A stretch of DNA of 64,000 nt, taken from contig CALIUY010000012.1 of assembly GCA_938048455.1 (NCBI GenBank), positions 1 through 64,000 on the forward strand. Direction: 5' to 3'. Position numbers and translations under genes: made by a program. Below the pieces are notes generated by a model. It had not been told where the DNA came from and did no database searches. It saw nothing but the letters and a program-made list of their open reading frames with translations. Positions within the stretch are counted from its first letter, which is position 1. Every line of letters starts with the position of its first letter. The stretch is from an uncultured Desulfobacterales bacterium (GTDB lineage: Bacteria; Desulfobacterota; Desulfobacteria; Desulfobacterales; SpSt-501). Below, piece by piece: positions 1 to 8,334 of this stretch.

Positions 1-1
1 G

Positions 2-82
2 GGGCTGCAGGCGCTGGGGCTGTTGCTCTGCATCCTCTTCCCCGCTATCATCACCTTTCTGCCGGGACAAATGAGGATTTGA
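2..82 (+). CDS. C-terminal end of a probable TRAP-type large permease (partial)
   Basis: Only the last 26 codons lie in the window. They encode a hydrophobic helix with LFPAIITFLPGQ near the end, followed by TGA. This resembles the last membrane segment of DctM/TRAP large permeases, which usually end in an FPQI..WLP-like sequence. It is read without interruption from base 2. A TRAP permease next to lactate oxidation genes would make sense as an organic acid importer, but so short a tail cannot fix the family; another multi-pass permease is possible. Confidence 0.5.
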   Translation, partial: GLQALGLLLCILFPAIITFLPGQMRI

Positions 83-116
83 AGCCCGGCGCGAAAGCGG
101 GGCAAGTGCAAAAACG

Positions 117-875
117 ATGACCGTGAAAAAGAGCGTCACGCTTTTTGTGCCCTGCCTGGTGGATGCGTTTCGGCCCGAAGCCGCTGAGGCGGTGGTCACG
201 GTGTTCGAGCGGCTCGGGATCGCCGTGGAGTACCCGCCGGGGCAGACCTGTTGCGGCCAGCCGGCGTTCAACGCCGGCTACCGCGAGGAGGCCCGCCGCG
301 CCGCGCGACACTTCCTGCGACTGTTTGCAGACTGCGAGACGATCGTCGCCCCGTCGGGGTCCTGTGTGGCCATGGTGCGCCATCATGTTCCGACCCTTTT
401 CGAGCACGAACCGCGCTGGCGGGAGCTCGCCCGGCGAACGGCCGCCCGGACCTTCGAGTTCACCGAGTACCTCGTCGATGTCCTCGGGGCGGAAGATTTG
501 GGGGCCTCGTTTGCGGCCCGGGTCACCTACCACGATTCCTGCCATCTGCTTCGCGGCCTTCGGGTCCAAGAGCAGCCGCGGCGGCTGCTTCGCCGCGTGA
601 AGGGGCTTGAATTCGTGGAGATGAAGAACGCCGATTGCTGCTGCGGCTTCGGGGGGGCGTTTTCCGTGAAATACCCCGACATTTCCTCCGCGCTGGTCGC
701 CGACAAGGTCGCCTGGATTCAGCAGTCCGGCGCCGAGGCGGTGGTCGGCGGCGATCTGGGCTGTCTGCTCAACATCGAGGGCGCCTTGCGGCGGAAAGAG
801 CTTCCCCTCCGCGTCCTGCACATCGCCCAGGTGCTGGCCGGGGGCTGCCCCCCGGCGGGAGGCCCTGGGCCATGA
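117..875 (+). CDS. lutA: L-lactate oxidation iron-sulfur protein LutA (CCG-domain)
   Basis: 252-residue soluble protein with two cysteine-rich CCG modules. The first has TCCGQPAFNAGY near residue 45; the second has HDSCHLLRGL followed by CCCGFGG near residue 178. This is the layout of LutA/YkgE, the Fe-S subunit of the LutABC L-lactate dehydrogenase that oxidises lactate to pyruvate in the cytoplasm. The length is usual for the family. The ATG start follows a weak ribosome site. Its stop overlaps the lutB start by ATGA, showing translational coupling in a lutA-lutB-lutC operon. Confidence 0.9.
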   Translation: MTVKKSVTLFVPCLVDAFRPEAAEAVVTVFERLGIAVEYPPGQTCCGQPAFNAGYREEARRAARHFLRLFADCETIVAPSGSCVAMVRHHVPTLFEHEPRWRELARRTAARTFEFTEYLVDVLGAEDLGASFAARVTYHDSCHLLRGLRVQEQPRRLLRRVKGLEFVEMKNADCCCGFGGAFSVKYPDISSALVADKVAWIQQSGAEAVVGGDLGCLLNIEGALRRKELPLRVLHIAQVLAGGCPPAGGPGP

Positions 876-2320
876 GCGCCGTCCGGACCGAGCGTTACGT
901 CGAAGAATCCCGCCGCGGGATCGCTGACCCGGTGCTGCGCCGGGCGCTCTCCGGGCTCCAGGAGCGCTTCGGCCGGGGGACGGCCGAGGCCTACCGCCGC
1001 CTGCCCGAGGGTCCCGGCCTGCGGCAGACCGCGCACGCGATCCGCGAGAAAGCGATCGCCAATCTCGACCTTCTGCTCGAGCGCCTGGCCGCACGCATCC
1101 GTGCCAACGGCGGAGAGGTCTTTTTCGCGGCGACCGGGGAGGAGGCCGTTTCTTACTGCGCCGGCATCGCCCGTCGCCGAGGGGTGAAGCTCGCGGTCAA
1201 GGGCAAATCCATGGTGACCGAGGAGATCGGCCTTAACTCGGTGCTTGCGGCGCAGGGGGTCGAGGTGGTCGAAACCGACCTCGGCGAATACATCATCCAG
1301 CTCGCCGGGGAGAGTCCCTCGCACATCATCGCTCCGGCGATCCACAAGACGAGAAACGAGGTCGCCGATCTTTTCGCGCGGAAACTCGGCATCCCCTACA
1401 CGACCGACCCGCCGCGGCTGACGCAAGCCGCCCGTCGCGCCCTGCGGGAGAAGTTTCTCGCCGCCGACATGGGAATCTCCGGGGTGAACCTCGCCTGCGC
1501 GGAGACCGGACACATCTCGACCGTCTCCAACGAGGGCAACATCCGCATGGCGACGACACTGCCGCCGGTGCATGTCGCCTTCATGGGCCTGGAGCGGATC
1601 GTCGCCCGGCTGGACGAGTACGAGATCATCCTGCGCCTTCTCTGCCGCGGCGCCTCGGTCCAGGACATCGGGACTTACGTGAGCCTCATCGGCGGCCCGC
1701 GGCGGCCGGGGGAGTCCGACGGCCCCGAGGAATTCCACCTCGTCGTCGTGGACAACGGACGAAGCCGCTTGCTCGCCGATCCCCGCTTCCGCGAGATGCT
1801 CTGCTGCATCCGCTGCGCCGCCTGCCTGAACGTCTGCCCGGTCTACGGGCGAATCGGCGGTCACGCTTACGGGTTCGCCTACTCGGGGCCGGTGGGCGCG
1901 GTGGTCACCCCGCTGCTGACGGGAGTGCAGCGCGGCCGCGACCTCTGCCGGGGGGAGACGCTCTGCGGAGCCTGCAAGGACGCCTGCTCAATGGATATCG
2001 ATTTGCCGCGCATGCTGCTCGAGCTGCGTGCCATCCTGGCCGCGGGCGACGCCACCTGGGGAGTGAAACCGGAAGGCGGGCTCGAGCGGAACGTTTGGAG
2101 AATCTGGGCGGGACTCGTTTCGCACCCCGGCCTCTACGAGCGGCTCCTGCGGGCGGGTGCCGTTCTCCAGGGACTCCTGCCGCGCGGGGTCGCGGGATGG
2201 ATCCGCAGGCTGCCCCCGCCCCTGTCCGGCTGGACGCAAAGCCGCGATTTTCCGCCGCTGGCGAAAGCGCCCTTCCGGTCGCGCTGGGCGAGGCGGCGCC
2301 GGGAGGTCGGCCGTGGCTGA
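872..2320 (+). CDS. lutB: Lactate oxidation iron-sulfur protein LutB
   Basis: 482 residues from the ATG that overlaps the lutA stop. The N-terminal part is a LUD-type domain (GKSMVTEEIGLN near 110, NEGNIRMATTLPP near 220). The C-terminal part carries a ferredoxin-like pair of 4Fe-4S motifs, CCIRCAACLNVCPVYGRIGG and CGACKDACSMDIDLP. That combination defines LutB/YkgF, the electron-transferring subunit of LutABC. The open frame extends upstream inside lutA, but homology and the 4-bp overlap support this start. It overlaps lutC by 8 bp. Confidence 0.93.
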   Translation: MSAVRTERYVEESRRGIADPVLRRALSGLQERFGRGTAEAYRRLPEGPGLRQTAHAIREKAIANLDLLLERLAARIRANGGEVFFAATGEEAVSYCAGIARRRGVKLAVKGKSMVTEEIGLNSVLAAQGVEVVETDLGEYIIQLAGESPSHIIAPAIHKTRNEVADLFARKLGIPYTTDPPRLTQAARRALREKFLAADMGISGVNLACAETGHISTVSNEGNIRMATTLPPVHVAFMGLERIVARLDEYEIILRLLCRGASVQDIGTYVSLIGGPRRPGESDGPEEFHLVVVDNGRSRLLADPRFREMLCCIRCAACLNVCPVYGRIGGHAYGFAYSGPVGAVVTPLLTGVQRGRDLCRGETLCGACKDACSMDIDLPRMLLELRAILAAGDATWGVKPEGGLERNVWRIWAGLVSHPGLYERLLRAGAVLQGLLPRGVAGWIRRLPPPLSGWTQSRDFPPLAKAPFRSRWARRRREVGRG

Positions 2321-3095
2321 CGAGCGCAAGGAGAGGTTCTTTCTCGACTCCCTGCGCCGGGCGCTCGGCCCTCCCCCGCAAGCCTCCCGCCCGATGGAGG
2401 ATCTTTTCCCGCGAAAGCCCTCCGCGGAGGATCAGCGGCTTCTCGGCGCCGTCTCCGGCCGCTCGGAGCGGGAGCGGGAAGAGCTCCTCCGGCGTCTTCG
2501 CGCCGCCGCCGCTCCGCTTCATCTGCAGATAGAGGCGGTTGTCGACTTGGCCGCCGCGCGTGCGACCGTCCTGCGGCTCGTCGCGGAGAAGAGCCCGGAG
2601 TGGGGCGGAGAAAAACAGCTCGTCGCCTGGAGCCATAAGCTCATCGAAAGCCTGGACCTGGCGGAGCCGCTCGCCCGGCAGGGGATCCCGCTGTGGATGA
2701 CCGCTCCGATCGATCCGGGGCTGGCCCCGGAGGCCGCGGCCGAAGAGCGCGCCCGGCAACGAGCCCGGATCGCCGCTTCCTTCATCGGCATCACCACCGC
2801 CGATTTCTGCCTCGCCGAGACGGCGACCGTGGTCTTGCGGAGCCGACCGGGCGAGCCGCGCTCGGTCGCCTTGCTTCCTTCGATCCACATCGCCCTCGTT
2901 CGCCGCGGGCAGATTCTCGCCGACCTGAAAGAGCTCTTCGCGCTGCTGCGCTGGGATGAGCGTTATCGCGGGGCGGGGGTTTCCAACTGCCTGTCCCTCA
3001 TCTCGGGGCCGAGCAAGACCGCCGACATCGAGGCCACCATGGTCCACGGCGCGCACGGACCCCGGGAGATGTTCCTTCTGATCCTGCCGGACTGA
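2313..3095 (+). CDS. lutC: Lactate utilization protein LutC (LUD domain)
   Basis: 260 residues with a GTG start inside the end of lutB. It contains the LUD fold with GITTADFCLAETATVVL near residue 150, LPSIHIALVRRGQIL near 190 and the C-terminal GPSKTADIEATMVHGAHGP signature of LutC/YkgG. It is the third subunit of the LutABC lactate oxidation complex. The encoded product is a little longer than many LutC proteins because of an N-terminal extension. The operon appears to end here, with about 200 bp of non-coding DNA following. Confidence 0.92.
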   Translation: MADERKERFFLDSLRRALGPPPQASRPMEDLFPRKPSAEDQRLLGAVSGRSEREREELLRRLRAAAAPLHLQIEAVVDLAAARATVLRLVAEKSPEWGGEKQLVAWSHKLIESLDLAEPLARQGIPLWMTAPIDPGLAPEAAAEERARQRARIAASFIGITTADFCLAETATVVLRSRPGEPRSVALLPSIHIALVRRGQILADLKELFALLRWDERYRGAGVSNCLSLISGPSKTADIEATMVHGAHGPREMFLLILPD

Positions 3096-3152
3096 ACTCC
3101 ATCCCGCCGCCGTCCCATGCGGTCTTGTCCTCCGGGGAGGCGCACGGCCCGC

Positions 3153-3182
3153 TTGACACCCCCGCCTCCTCTTCGGTAGCGT
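3153..3182 (+). promoter_or_regulatory. Candidate sigma-70-type promoter for thiW
   Basis: A perfect -35 hexamer TTGACA (3153-3158) is followed after 18 bp by a weak -10, TAGCGT (3177-3182). It would leave a GC-rich leader of about 105 nt before thiW. The leader can fold, but I could not find the conserved TPP-riboswitch core in it. The weak -10 keeps confidence modest. Confidence 0.4.
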
Positions 3183-3292
3183 GCCGCCGCCGGTGCGGCC
3201 GATCAAAACCGGAATCCGGGCCTCCGCCGAGGGGGGAGACGATCCGTCCGCCCGCGGAAGCCTGATGCCGTGACTGCAGGAGAGAAGCCGGA

Positions 3293-3778
3293 ATGAAAAC
3301 CCGCGACATCGCCCGGGCGGCGGTCCTGGTGGCCCTCGCGGTCGCCCTCTCGCCGCTGTTCATCCCCGTGGGGATCGCCAAGTGTTATCCCGCTCAGCAC
3401 ATGGTGAACGTGCTCGCCGCGGTCCTTCTGGGTCCCGGCTACGCCGTCTGGATCGCCTTCTGTGCGGCCCTGCTGCGCAACCTGCTCGGGCTGGGAACGC
3501 TGCTGGCTTTTCCGGGCGGCATGATCGGCGCGCTGCTCGCGGGGTTCGCCTTCCGCCTGTTTCGCCGGAGCTGGGCGGCAGCCTTGGGCGAGGTGATCGG
3601 GACCGGGCTCCTCGGGGCGTTGGCCTCGGCCTGGATCGTGGCTCCTCTTCTATTGAAGAAGGCCGTCGCCACAGGCACCCTGGTCGTCGCTTTCAGCCTG
3701 AGCGCGCTTGCCGGTGCCCTGATCGCGCTTTTGCTGCTTCCGATCCTGCGAAAGGCCGGGCTGTGGCGGCCGGAGTAG
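3293..3778 (+). CDS. thiW: ThiW-family energy-coupling-factor S component (thiazole/thiamine precursor uptake)
   Basis: 161 residues, almost entirely membrane segments (about five). It starts MKTRDIARAAVLVALAVALS and has FIPVGIAKCYPAQHMVNVLAAVLLGPGYA near residue 22 and LLRNLLGLGTLLAFPGGMIGA near 60, as in the ThiW family of ECF substrate-binding (S) proteins. ThiW is thought to bring in the thiazole precursor of thiamine. The ribosome site AGGAGAG sits about 10 bp upstream. The stop lies inside the next gene, which encodes the ATPases and T component needed by an S protein, and thiE lies just beyond, supporting a role in thiamine salvage. Confidence 0.88.
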   Translation: MKTRDIARAAVLVALAVALSPLFIPVGIAKCYPAQHMVNVLAAVLLGPGYAVWIAFCAALLRNLLGLGTLLAFPGGMIGALLAGFAFRLFRRSWAAALGEVIGTGLLGALASAWIVAPLLLKKAVATGTLVVAFSLSALAGALIALLLLPILRKAGLWRPE

Positions 3779-5934
3779 AGGCCAGAGGCATCTCCTACCG
3801 CGACGCCTCCGGAGAGTTGCTCCTGGGCGATCTCACGCTGCGGATCGATGCCGGTGCCTACGCCGTCGTCTTCGGGGAAAACGGCGCCGGGAAATCCACC
3901 TTCACCTATCTCCTGAACGGGCTCATCCCGCATTTCTTCGGCGGCGATCTGAAGGGCGAACTTCGTCTGAACGGTCTCGACCCGCGCCGCCTGGGGCCCG
4001 CCGAACTCTTTCACCGCGTGGGGCTGGTGTTCCAGAACACCGATGCGCAGCTCTTCGGCAGCACGGTGGAGGCCGATCTCGCATTCGGCCTCCGGAACCT
4101 GGGCCTGGCGCCGGCGCCCGCGTCTGCGCGCATCGCCCTCGCCGCCCGAGCGCTCGGAATCGAGCCCCTCCTTTCGCGTTCTCCGGAGGCGCTCTCCGGC
4201 GGGGAACGAAGGCTCGCGGCCATCGCCTCGGTGCTGGTGCTCGAGCCCGACATCCTGGTCCTCGATGAACCCTTTGCGGACCTCGACTGGGTCTTCCGCG
4301 GCCGGGTGGAGCGGCTTCTTTGCGAACTGCACCGCCAAGGGCGGACCGTGATCGTCCTCGAGCACCGCGAGGGCGGATTTCTCGAGGATGCCGAGGCGCT
4401 GTTGATCTTCGAAAAAGGTTCCTGCACCTTCAGCGGCTCCGCGCGGGAGGCGAGGCGGCGGCTGTTGCAGAAAGGGCTTCTTCCCGTCTACCCGCCCCGC
4501 CCGCCCGGTCGGGGTGCGGCCGGGGTGCCGTTTTTCTCGGCCGAAGGCCTTCGGGTGGATCTCGGCGGGGCCACGATTCTTTCCTCCGTTTCGGTTGCGC
4601 TTCGCCCGGGCGAGGTGGTCGCCCTCGTAGGGAGAAACGGGGCGGGGAAATCGAGCCTCATCCGCGTCCTCGCCGGAATCGCCCGCCCGACGGAAGGCCG
4701 GGTCCAGATGGATGGCCAGGATCTGTTTCGCCTTTCGCCTCGGGAGCGTGCGCGGAAGCTCGGCGTCTGTTTTCAGAATCCCAACGACCAGTTCTTCAAG
4801 GCCACGGTGCGCGAGGAACTCGAGGTCGGGTTTCGGCTGCGGGGAAAAGGGTCCCTCACCGCCTCCTCGGCCGCCGTTTGCTGGCCGGGCATCGAGAGGA
4901 TCCTCGAGCGCTCGCCCTACCGGCTCAGCGAGGGAGAAAAGAAGCAGGCCGCGATCGCCGCCGTCCTGGCGGCAGAGCCGGCGGTTCTTTTGCTGGATGA
5001 GCCGACCGTAAGCCAGGACGCCCGCGGCAAGCAGGCGCTCGCCGGTCGCCTCGGCGAGCTCGCCCGTCGCGGGGTGGCGGTCCTGGTGGCGACCCACGAT
5101 CTCTCTTTTGCGGCTGCCGTCGCCCACCGGGCGATCCTTCTCGAAGGGGGAAAGATCCGGGCGGAGGGAACGGTGGAGGAGATCGCCGGGAAACGAAGCT
5201 CCGATCCGGCGGGGGAGGGGGCGGGCGTCCCGGTCCGGCCGACGCCGCGGCCGGCAGAAGGGGGGGTCCACCCCTTCGCCGGGCTCGCCCTTCTTGCCGC
5301 GGGACTGACCGCGATCTTGAGCGCCCGGGAGCCGTTCACCCAGGTCGGGGTCGCCGCCTGGGCCGCGACGCTTCTTCTCTTCGGCACCGGCAGCCCCGCG
5401 AAAGGAATCGCGCTTCTTCGCCGCTCGGCCGGGGTTCTCCTTCTGACGGCGGCGGGCGGTCTGCTCTTCTTCGGCCTCGCCGAGACAGGCGTTCTCCTTT
5501 TGCGGCTCCTCGGCCTGCTTTCCGTTTCGGCCGCCTGCCTGGGCTCTCTTTCCGCCGAGGCGCTCGCCGCCGCCCTGCAGAAGCTTTGCGTGCCGGAGGG
5601 CGTTGGGTTTCTGTTGACGGCCGGGAGCCGCTACGTCCCCCGGATCGAAAGCGCGCTCCGGGCGATCCGCGACGCCCAGCGGGCCCGGGGGATCGACCTC
5701 CGGTTCCGCCTTCGGAATCTCGGGCGACTCACGGCCCTTTTCGTACCCTTGCTGATCCAGGGGCTGCGGCTTGCCGATGAGCTGGCCCTGGCCATGGAGG
5801 CGCGCGGCGTTTCCAGCTCCCGCCGCCGTCCGCCGGTGCTTCCCCGCTTCAGGCTCCGCGACGGGCTGCTGCTTGCCGGAGGGCTTCTCTTCTTAAGCGC
5901 GCTCATCGGCCGGGAGATGCTCGCAGGCGGCTAG
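3763..5934 (+). CDS. ECF transporter fusion: two ATPase domains plus EcfT membrane component
   Basis: 723 residues from a GTG start inside the thiW 3' end. Domain order: ATPase 1 (about 5-240; Walker A GENGAGKST at 38-46, signature LSGGERR, Walker B ILVLDEPFADLD), ATPase 2 (about 260-480; Walker A GRNGAGKSS near 290, signature LSEGEKK, VLLLDEPTVSQD) and an EcfT/CbiQ-like membrane domain (about 500-723) with the two coupling motifs AQRARGI and AMEARGV. One protein therefore supplies the whole energising module of the ECF transporter, for which ThiW is the S component. Other ECF systems usually encode A, A' and T separately. The 3' end overlaps the convergent thiE gene by 42 bp. Confidence 0.88.
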   Translation: MAAGVEARGISYRDASGELLLGDLTLRIDAGAYAVVFGENGAGKSTFTYLLNGLIPHFFGGDLKGELRLNGLDPRRLGPAELFHRVGLVFQNTDAQLFGSTVEADLAFGLRNLGLAPAPASARIALAARALGIEPLLSRSPEALSGGERRLAAIASVLVLEPDILVLDEPFADLDWVFRGRVERLLCELHRQGRTVIVLEHREGGFLEDAEALLIFEKGSCTFSGSAREARRRLLQKGLLPVYPPRPPGRGAAGVPFFSAEGLRVDLGGATILSSVSVALRPGEVVALVGRNGAGKSSLIRVLAGIARPTEGRVQMDGQDLFRLSPRERARKLGVCFQNPNDQFFKATVREELEVGFRLRGKGSLTASSAAVCWPGIERILERSPYRLSEGEKKQAAIAAVLAAEPAVLLLDEPTVSQDARGKQALAGRLGELARRGVAVLVATHDLSFAAAVAHRAILLEGGKIRAEGTVEEIAGKRSSDPAGEGAGVPVRPTPRPAEGGVHPFAGLALLAAGLTAILSAREPFTQVGVAAWAATLLLFGTGSPAKGIALLRRSAGVLLLTAAGGLLFFGLAETGVLLLRLLGLLSVSAACLGSLSAEALAAALQKLCVPEGVGFLLTAGSRYVPRIESALRAIRDAQRARGIDLRFRLRNLGRLTALFVPLLIQGLRLADELALAMEARGVSSSRRRPPVLPRFRLRDGLLLAGGLLFLSALIGREMLAGG

Positions 5935-6543
5935 CATCCGCTGGAGGGCGGTCGCGGGATCGGGGGCTTGGTTGACGGCGGAGATCACCGCACAGAAGCG
6001 CGCCCCTGTGGCGAAGACCTCGCGCAACGAAGCTTCCGTGATCCCACCGATGGCGACCACGGGGAGGGAGACCGCGGTCACGACCCGGCGCAGGCCCTCG
6101 AGGCCGATCACCCGCGCGTCGCTTTTCGTCCCGGTGGGAAAGACCGAGCCGGCGCCGATGTAGGTGGCACCGGCCGCCTCCGCCCGCCGGGCCTCCTCGG
6201 GCGTGCGGGCCGAGACCCCGACGATCATCCCCGGCGGGGCGCGGCGCACGACTTCGCCGGCGTCGAGGTCCTTCTGCCCCACGTGGACGCCGTCGGCACC
6301 GATCTCCCAGGCGATCTCCACCCGATCGTTCACGATCAGCAGCGCATCCTCGAAGGCGCGGACCCGGTCGAGCATTTCGCGGGCGATTGTCCGGAACTCC
6401 TCGTCGCCGGCGGTCTTGTGGCGGAGCTGGATGATGCGCGCTCCGGCGTCGAGCAGCAGGCGGCAAAGCGCGGGCGTGTCGGCGAAGCAGTAGATCCGCG
6501 CGCGCGTGCGCCGGAGGAGATCCCGCGGTGCCGGGCGTTTCAC
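5893..6543 (-). CDS. thiE: Thiamine-phosphate synthase ThiE
   Basis: 216 residues. Family motifs are in order: IIQLRHKTAGDEEF near residue 40, IVNDRVEIAWEIGADGVHVGQ near 70, GVSARTPEEA, GAGSVFPTGTK near 135 and PVVAIGGIT near 170. ThiE joins HMP-pyrophosphate with thiazole phosphate to make thiamine phosphate in the cytoplasm. The GTG start overlaps the stop of the cupin gene (GTGA), so translation is probably coupled. The open frame runs further upstream but the homology begins here. The 3' end is antisense to the last 42 bp of the ECF fusion gene. Confidence 0.92.
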   Translation of the reverse strand: MKRPAPRDLLRRTRARIYCFADTPALCRLLLDAGARIIQLRHKTAGDEEFRTIAREMLDRVRAFEDALLIVNDRVEIAWEIGADGVHVGQKDLDAGEVVRRAPPGMIVGVSARTPEEARRAEAAGATYIGAGSVFPTGTKSDARVIGLEGLRRVVTAVSLPVVAIGGITEASLREVFATGARFCAVISAVNQAPDPATALQRMLAACEHLPADERA

Positions 6544-6878
6544 GGCGCGGTGTCCCGCCAATCGTCGCGGACCGGCGCGAAGGCCTCCACCACCTCGGCC
6601 GGGCCTTCCAGGCAGCGGGCCGAGTGCACCGTCCCCGCGGGGATGCACCAAGCCTCGCCCGCGGCGACCGTGCGCGCAACCCCTCCGATGGTCAGCTCCA
6701 TCTTGCCCTGGAGCAGCATGCCCATCTGCTCGTGGGGATGGGCGTGGGCGGCAAGCGGGGTCCCCGGGGCGAAGCGAAAGTGGGCAAGGCTCATGCGCTC
6801 GCCGTGAATCGCCCGCAGCTCGATTCCCGGTGCGGGGGTGCGCGGGGGGGTCCGGGTCAGAGGATGAAAGGGGTCCAT
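6540..6878 (-). CDS. Small single-domain cupin protein
   Basis: 112 residues forming one cupin_2 barrel. Motif 1 is HAHPHEQMGMLLQGKMEL near residues 45-62, with His, His and Glu as probable metal ligands, and motif 2 is IPAGTVHSARCLE near 80-92. The substrate is unknown. It lies between livF (21 bp upstream) and thiE (4-bp overlap), so it could be the tail of the liv operon or the head of a cupin-thiE pair. Small cupins often sense or bind a metabolite; no enzyme assignment is possible from sequence alone. Confidence 0.8.
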   Translation of the reverse strand: MDPFHPLTRTPPRTPAPGIELRAIHGERMSLAHFRFAPGTPLAAHAHPHEQMGMLLQGKMELTIGGVARTVAAGEAWCIPAGTVHSARCLEGPAEVVEAFAPVRDDWRDTAP

Positions 6879-6899
6879 CGGAATCGTCCTCCCAAGGGC

Positions 6900-7595
6900 T
6901 CACAGGCCGCAGAAGCGGCGGACGTCGGCGTTTTCCATCAGCTCGGGGACCGGGCCCTCGCAGCGGATGCGGCCGTTGTCGATCACGTAGCCGTAGTCGC
7001 TCAGCCCCAAGGTGAAGCGGATGTTCTGCTCGGCCAGAAGCACGGTGAGACCGAGCTCCTTCAGGCGGCGGATCCGCTCGCCCAGGGACTGGACGAGCAG
7101 GGGCGCAAGCCCTTCGGTCGGCTCATCGAGAAGCAGCAGCCGCGGATTGGTCATCAGGGCGCGGGCGATGGCGAGCATCTTCTGCTCCCCTCCGCTCAAC
7201 AGCCCTCCCTTGCGGCGGTCCATCGCCCGCAGCGCGGGGAAGAGCTCGTAGAGCTTCTCCTTGTCCCAGCGCACCCGGCCGGGGCCCTCGCGGGCGGCGA
7301 TTTCGAGGTTCTCGCCCACGGTGAGGTCGGCGAAGATCCGCCGGTCGTCGGGGACGTAGCCGATTCCACGGCGGACGCGCAGAAAGGCGGGCTCGCGCTG
7401 GATTTCCTCCCCGTTCCAGAGAATTTTCCCCCGCGCCGGCGGGGCGAGTCCGAGGATGCTCTTGAGGGTGGTCGTCTTGCCGGCACCGTTGCGGCCCAAG
7501 AGGCAGACGACGTTTCCCTCCGCCACCTGGAGGGAGACCCCGAAGAGGATGTGGCTCAGGCCGTAGAACGTATGGATGTCGCGGACCTCGAGCAT
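6900..7595 (-). CDS. livF: Branched-chain amino acid/amide-type ABC transporter ATPase LivF
   Basis: 231 residues from MLEVRDIHTFYGLSHILFG. Walker A is GRNGAGKTT (about 37-45), the signature is LLSGGEQKMLAIARAL and Walker B is LLLLDEPTEGLAP, the LivF hallmark. It ends with the typical LivF tail on bound cytoplasmic product. It pairs with LivG to energise the LivHM pore. The start is 5 bp below the livG stop. The open frame extends upstream through livG, but the family start is clear. Confidence 0.92.
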   Translation of the reverse strand: MLEVRDIHTFYGLSHILFGVSLQVAEGNVVCLLGRNGAGKTTTLKSILGLAPPARGKILWNGEEIQREPAFLRVRRGIGYVPDDRRIFADLTVGENLEIAAREGPGRVRWDKEKLYELFPALRAMDRRKGGLLSGGEQKMLAIARALMTNPRLLLLDEPTEGLAPLLVQSLGERIRRLKELGLTVLLAEQNIRFTLGLSDYGYVIDNGRIRCEGPVPELMENADVRRFCGL

Positions 7596-7599
7596 GGGG

Positions 7600-8334
7600 T
7601 CAGTCCCTTCCGAGGTAGGCTTCCTGGACGGCGGGGTCGGCCCGGACCTGCAGCGGCGGACCCTGAACCAGCGTCGAGCCGTGCTGCATGACCATGATGC
7701 TCGTCGCCACGTTGAAGACGACCTCCATGTCGTGCTCGCAGAAGAGGATCGTGAGCCCCTGCTCGCGGGCCAGGCGGCGGATGAGGGCGAGGGTCGCCGC
7801 GGTTTCTTCGGGGGACATGCCCGCCGTCGGCTCATCGAGGATCAACAGCTCCGGCTCGTTTCCCAAAGCGATGGCGATTTCGAGGATGCGCTTGTCGCCG
7901 TGGGAGAGCGAGCCCGCAAGATCGAGCCGACGGTCCTGCAGCCCCACGCGCTCGAGAATGCCCTCGGTTTCCTCGCGAACCAAACGCCGGGTGGGGTGAA
8001 GGAGATGCCGGCTCAAGCCCTTGGCGGACAGAACGGCCACCTGGACGTTTTCGAAGACCGAAAGTCGGGGGAAGATGTTGGCGATCTGAAAGGAGCGGGC
8101 GATCCCGCGGCGACAGATCTCGTGCGCCGGAAGGCGGCTGATCTCTTGCTCCCGGAAGCGGATCGAGCCGCGATCGGCCTGCAGATGACCCGTGATCAGG
8201 TTGAAGAGCGTGGTCTTGCCCGCCCCGTTCGGGCCGATCACGGCCACGAGGTCCCCCTGCCGCACGGTGAGCCAGGCGCCGTTCACCGCCTGGAAATCGC
8301 CGAACGCTTTGCAGAGGCCGTCAACCTGCAGCAC
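7600..8334 (-). CDS. livG: ABC transporter ATPase LivG
   Basis: 244 residues with Walker A GPNGAGKTTLFNLITG (about 33-48), the LivG-type motif GIARSFQIANIFPRLSVFENV, signature LSHGDKRILEIA and Walker B LLILDEPTAGMSPEE. This set distinguishes LivG from LivF. It overlaps the end of livM by 14 bp, consistent with one livK-livH-livM-livG-livF transcript. It forms the ATPase heterodimer with LivF for high-affinity uptake of a branched-chain amino acid, amide or a related small organic solute. Confidence 0.92.
   Translation of the reverse strand: MLQVDGLCKAFGDFQAVNGAWLTVRQGDLVAVIGPNGAGKTTLFNLITGHLQADRGSIRFREQEISRLPAHEICRRGIARSFQIANIFPRLSVFENVQVAVLSAKGLSRHLLHPTRRLVREETEGILERVGLQDRRLDLAGSLSHGDKRILEIAIALGNEPELLILDEPTAGMSPEETAATLALIRRLAREQGLTILFCEHDMEVVFNVATSIMVMQHGSTLVQGPPLQVRADPAVQEAYLGRD

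Noticed and set aside
3183-3292. Possible TPP or cobalamin riboswitch in the thiW leader
   Set aside because: The leader is GC-rich and contains a CCTGATGCCG stretch, but the CTGAGA element and the spaced CCTGAT...AATGCCAGCG...AGGG core of the TPP riboswitch are missing, and no B12-box is present.
3439-5271. Antisense open frame of about 610 codons opposite the ECF fusion
   Set aside because: Low-complexity Arg/Gly/Pro-rich translation without motifs, opposite clear ABC motifs on the plus strand.
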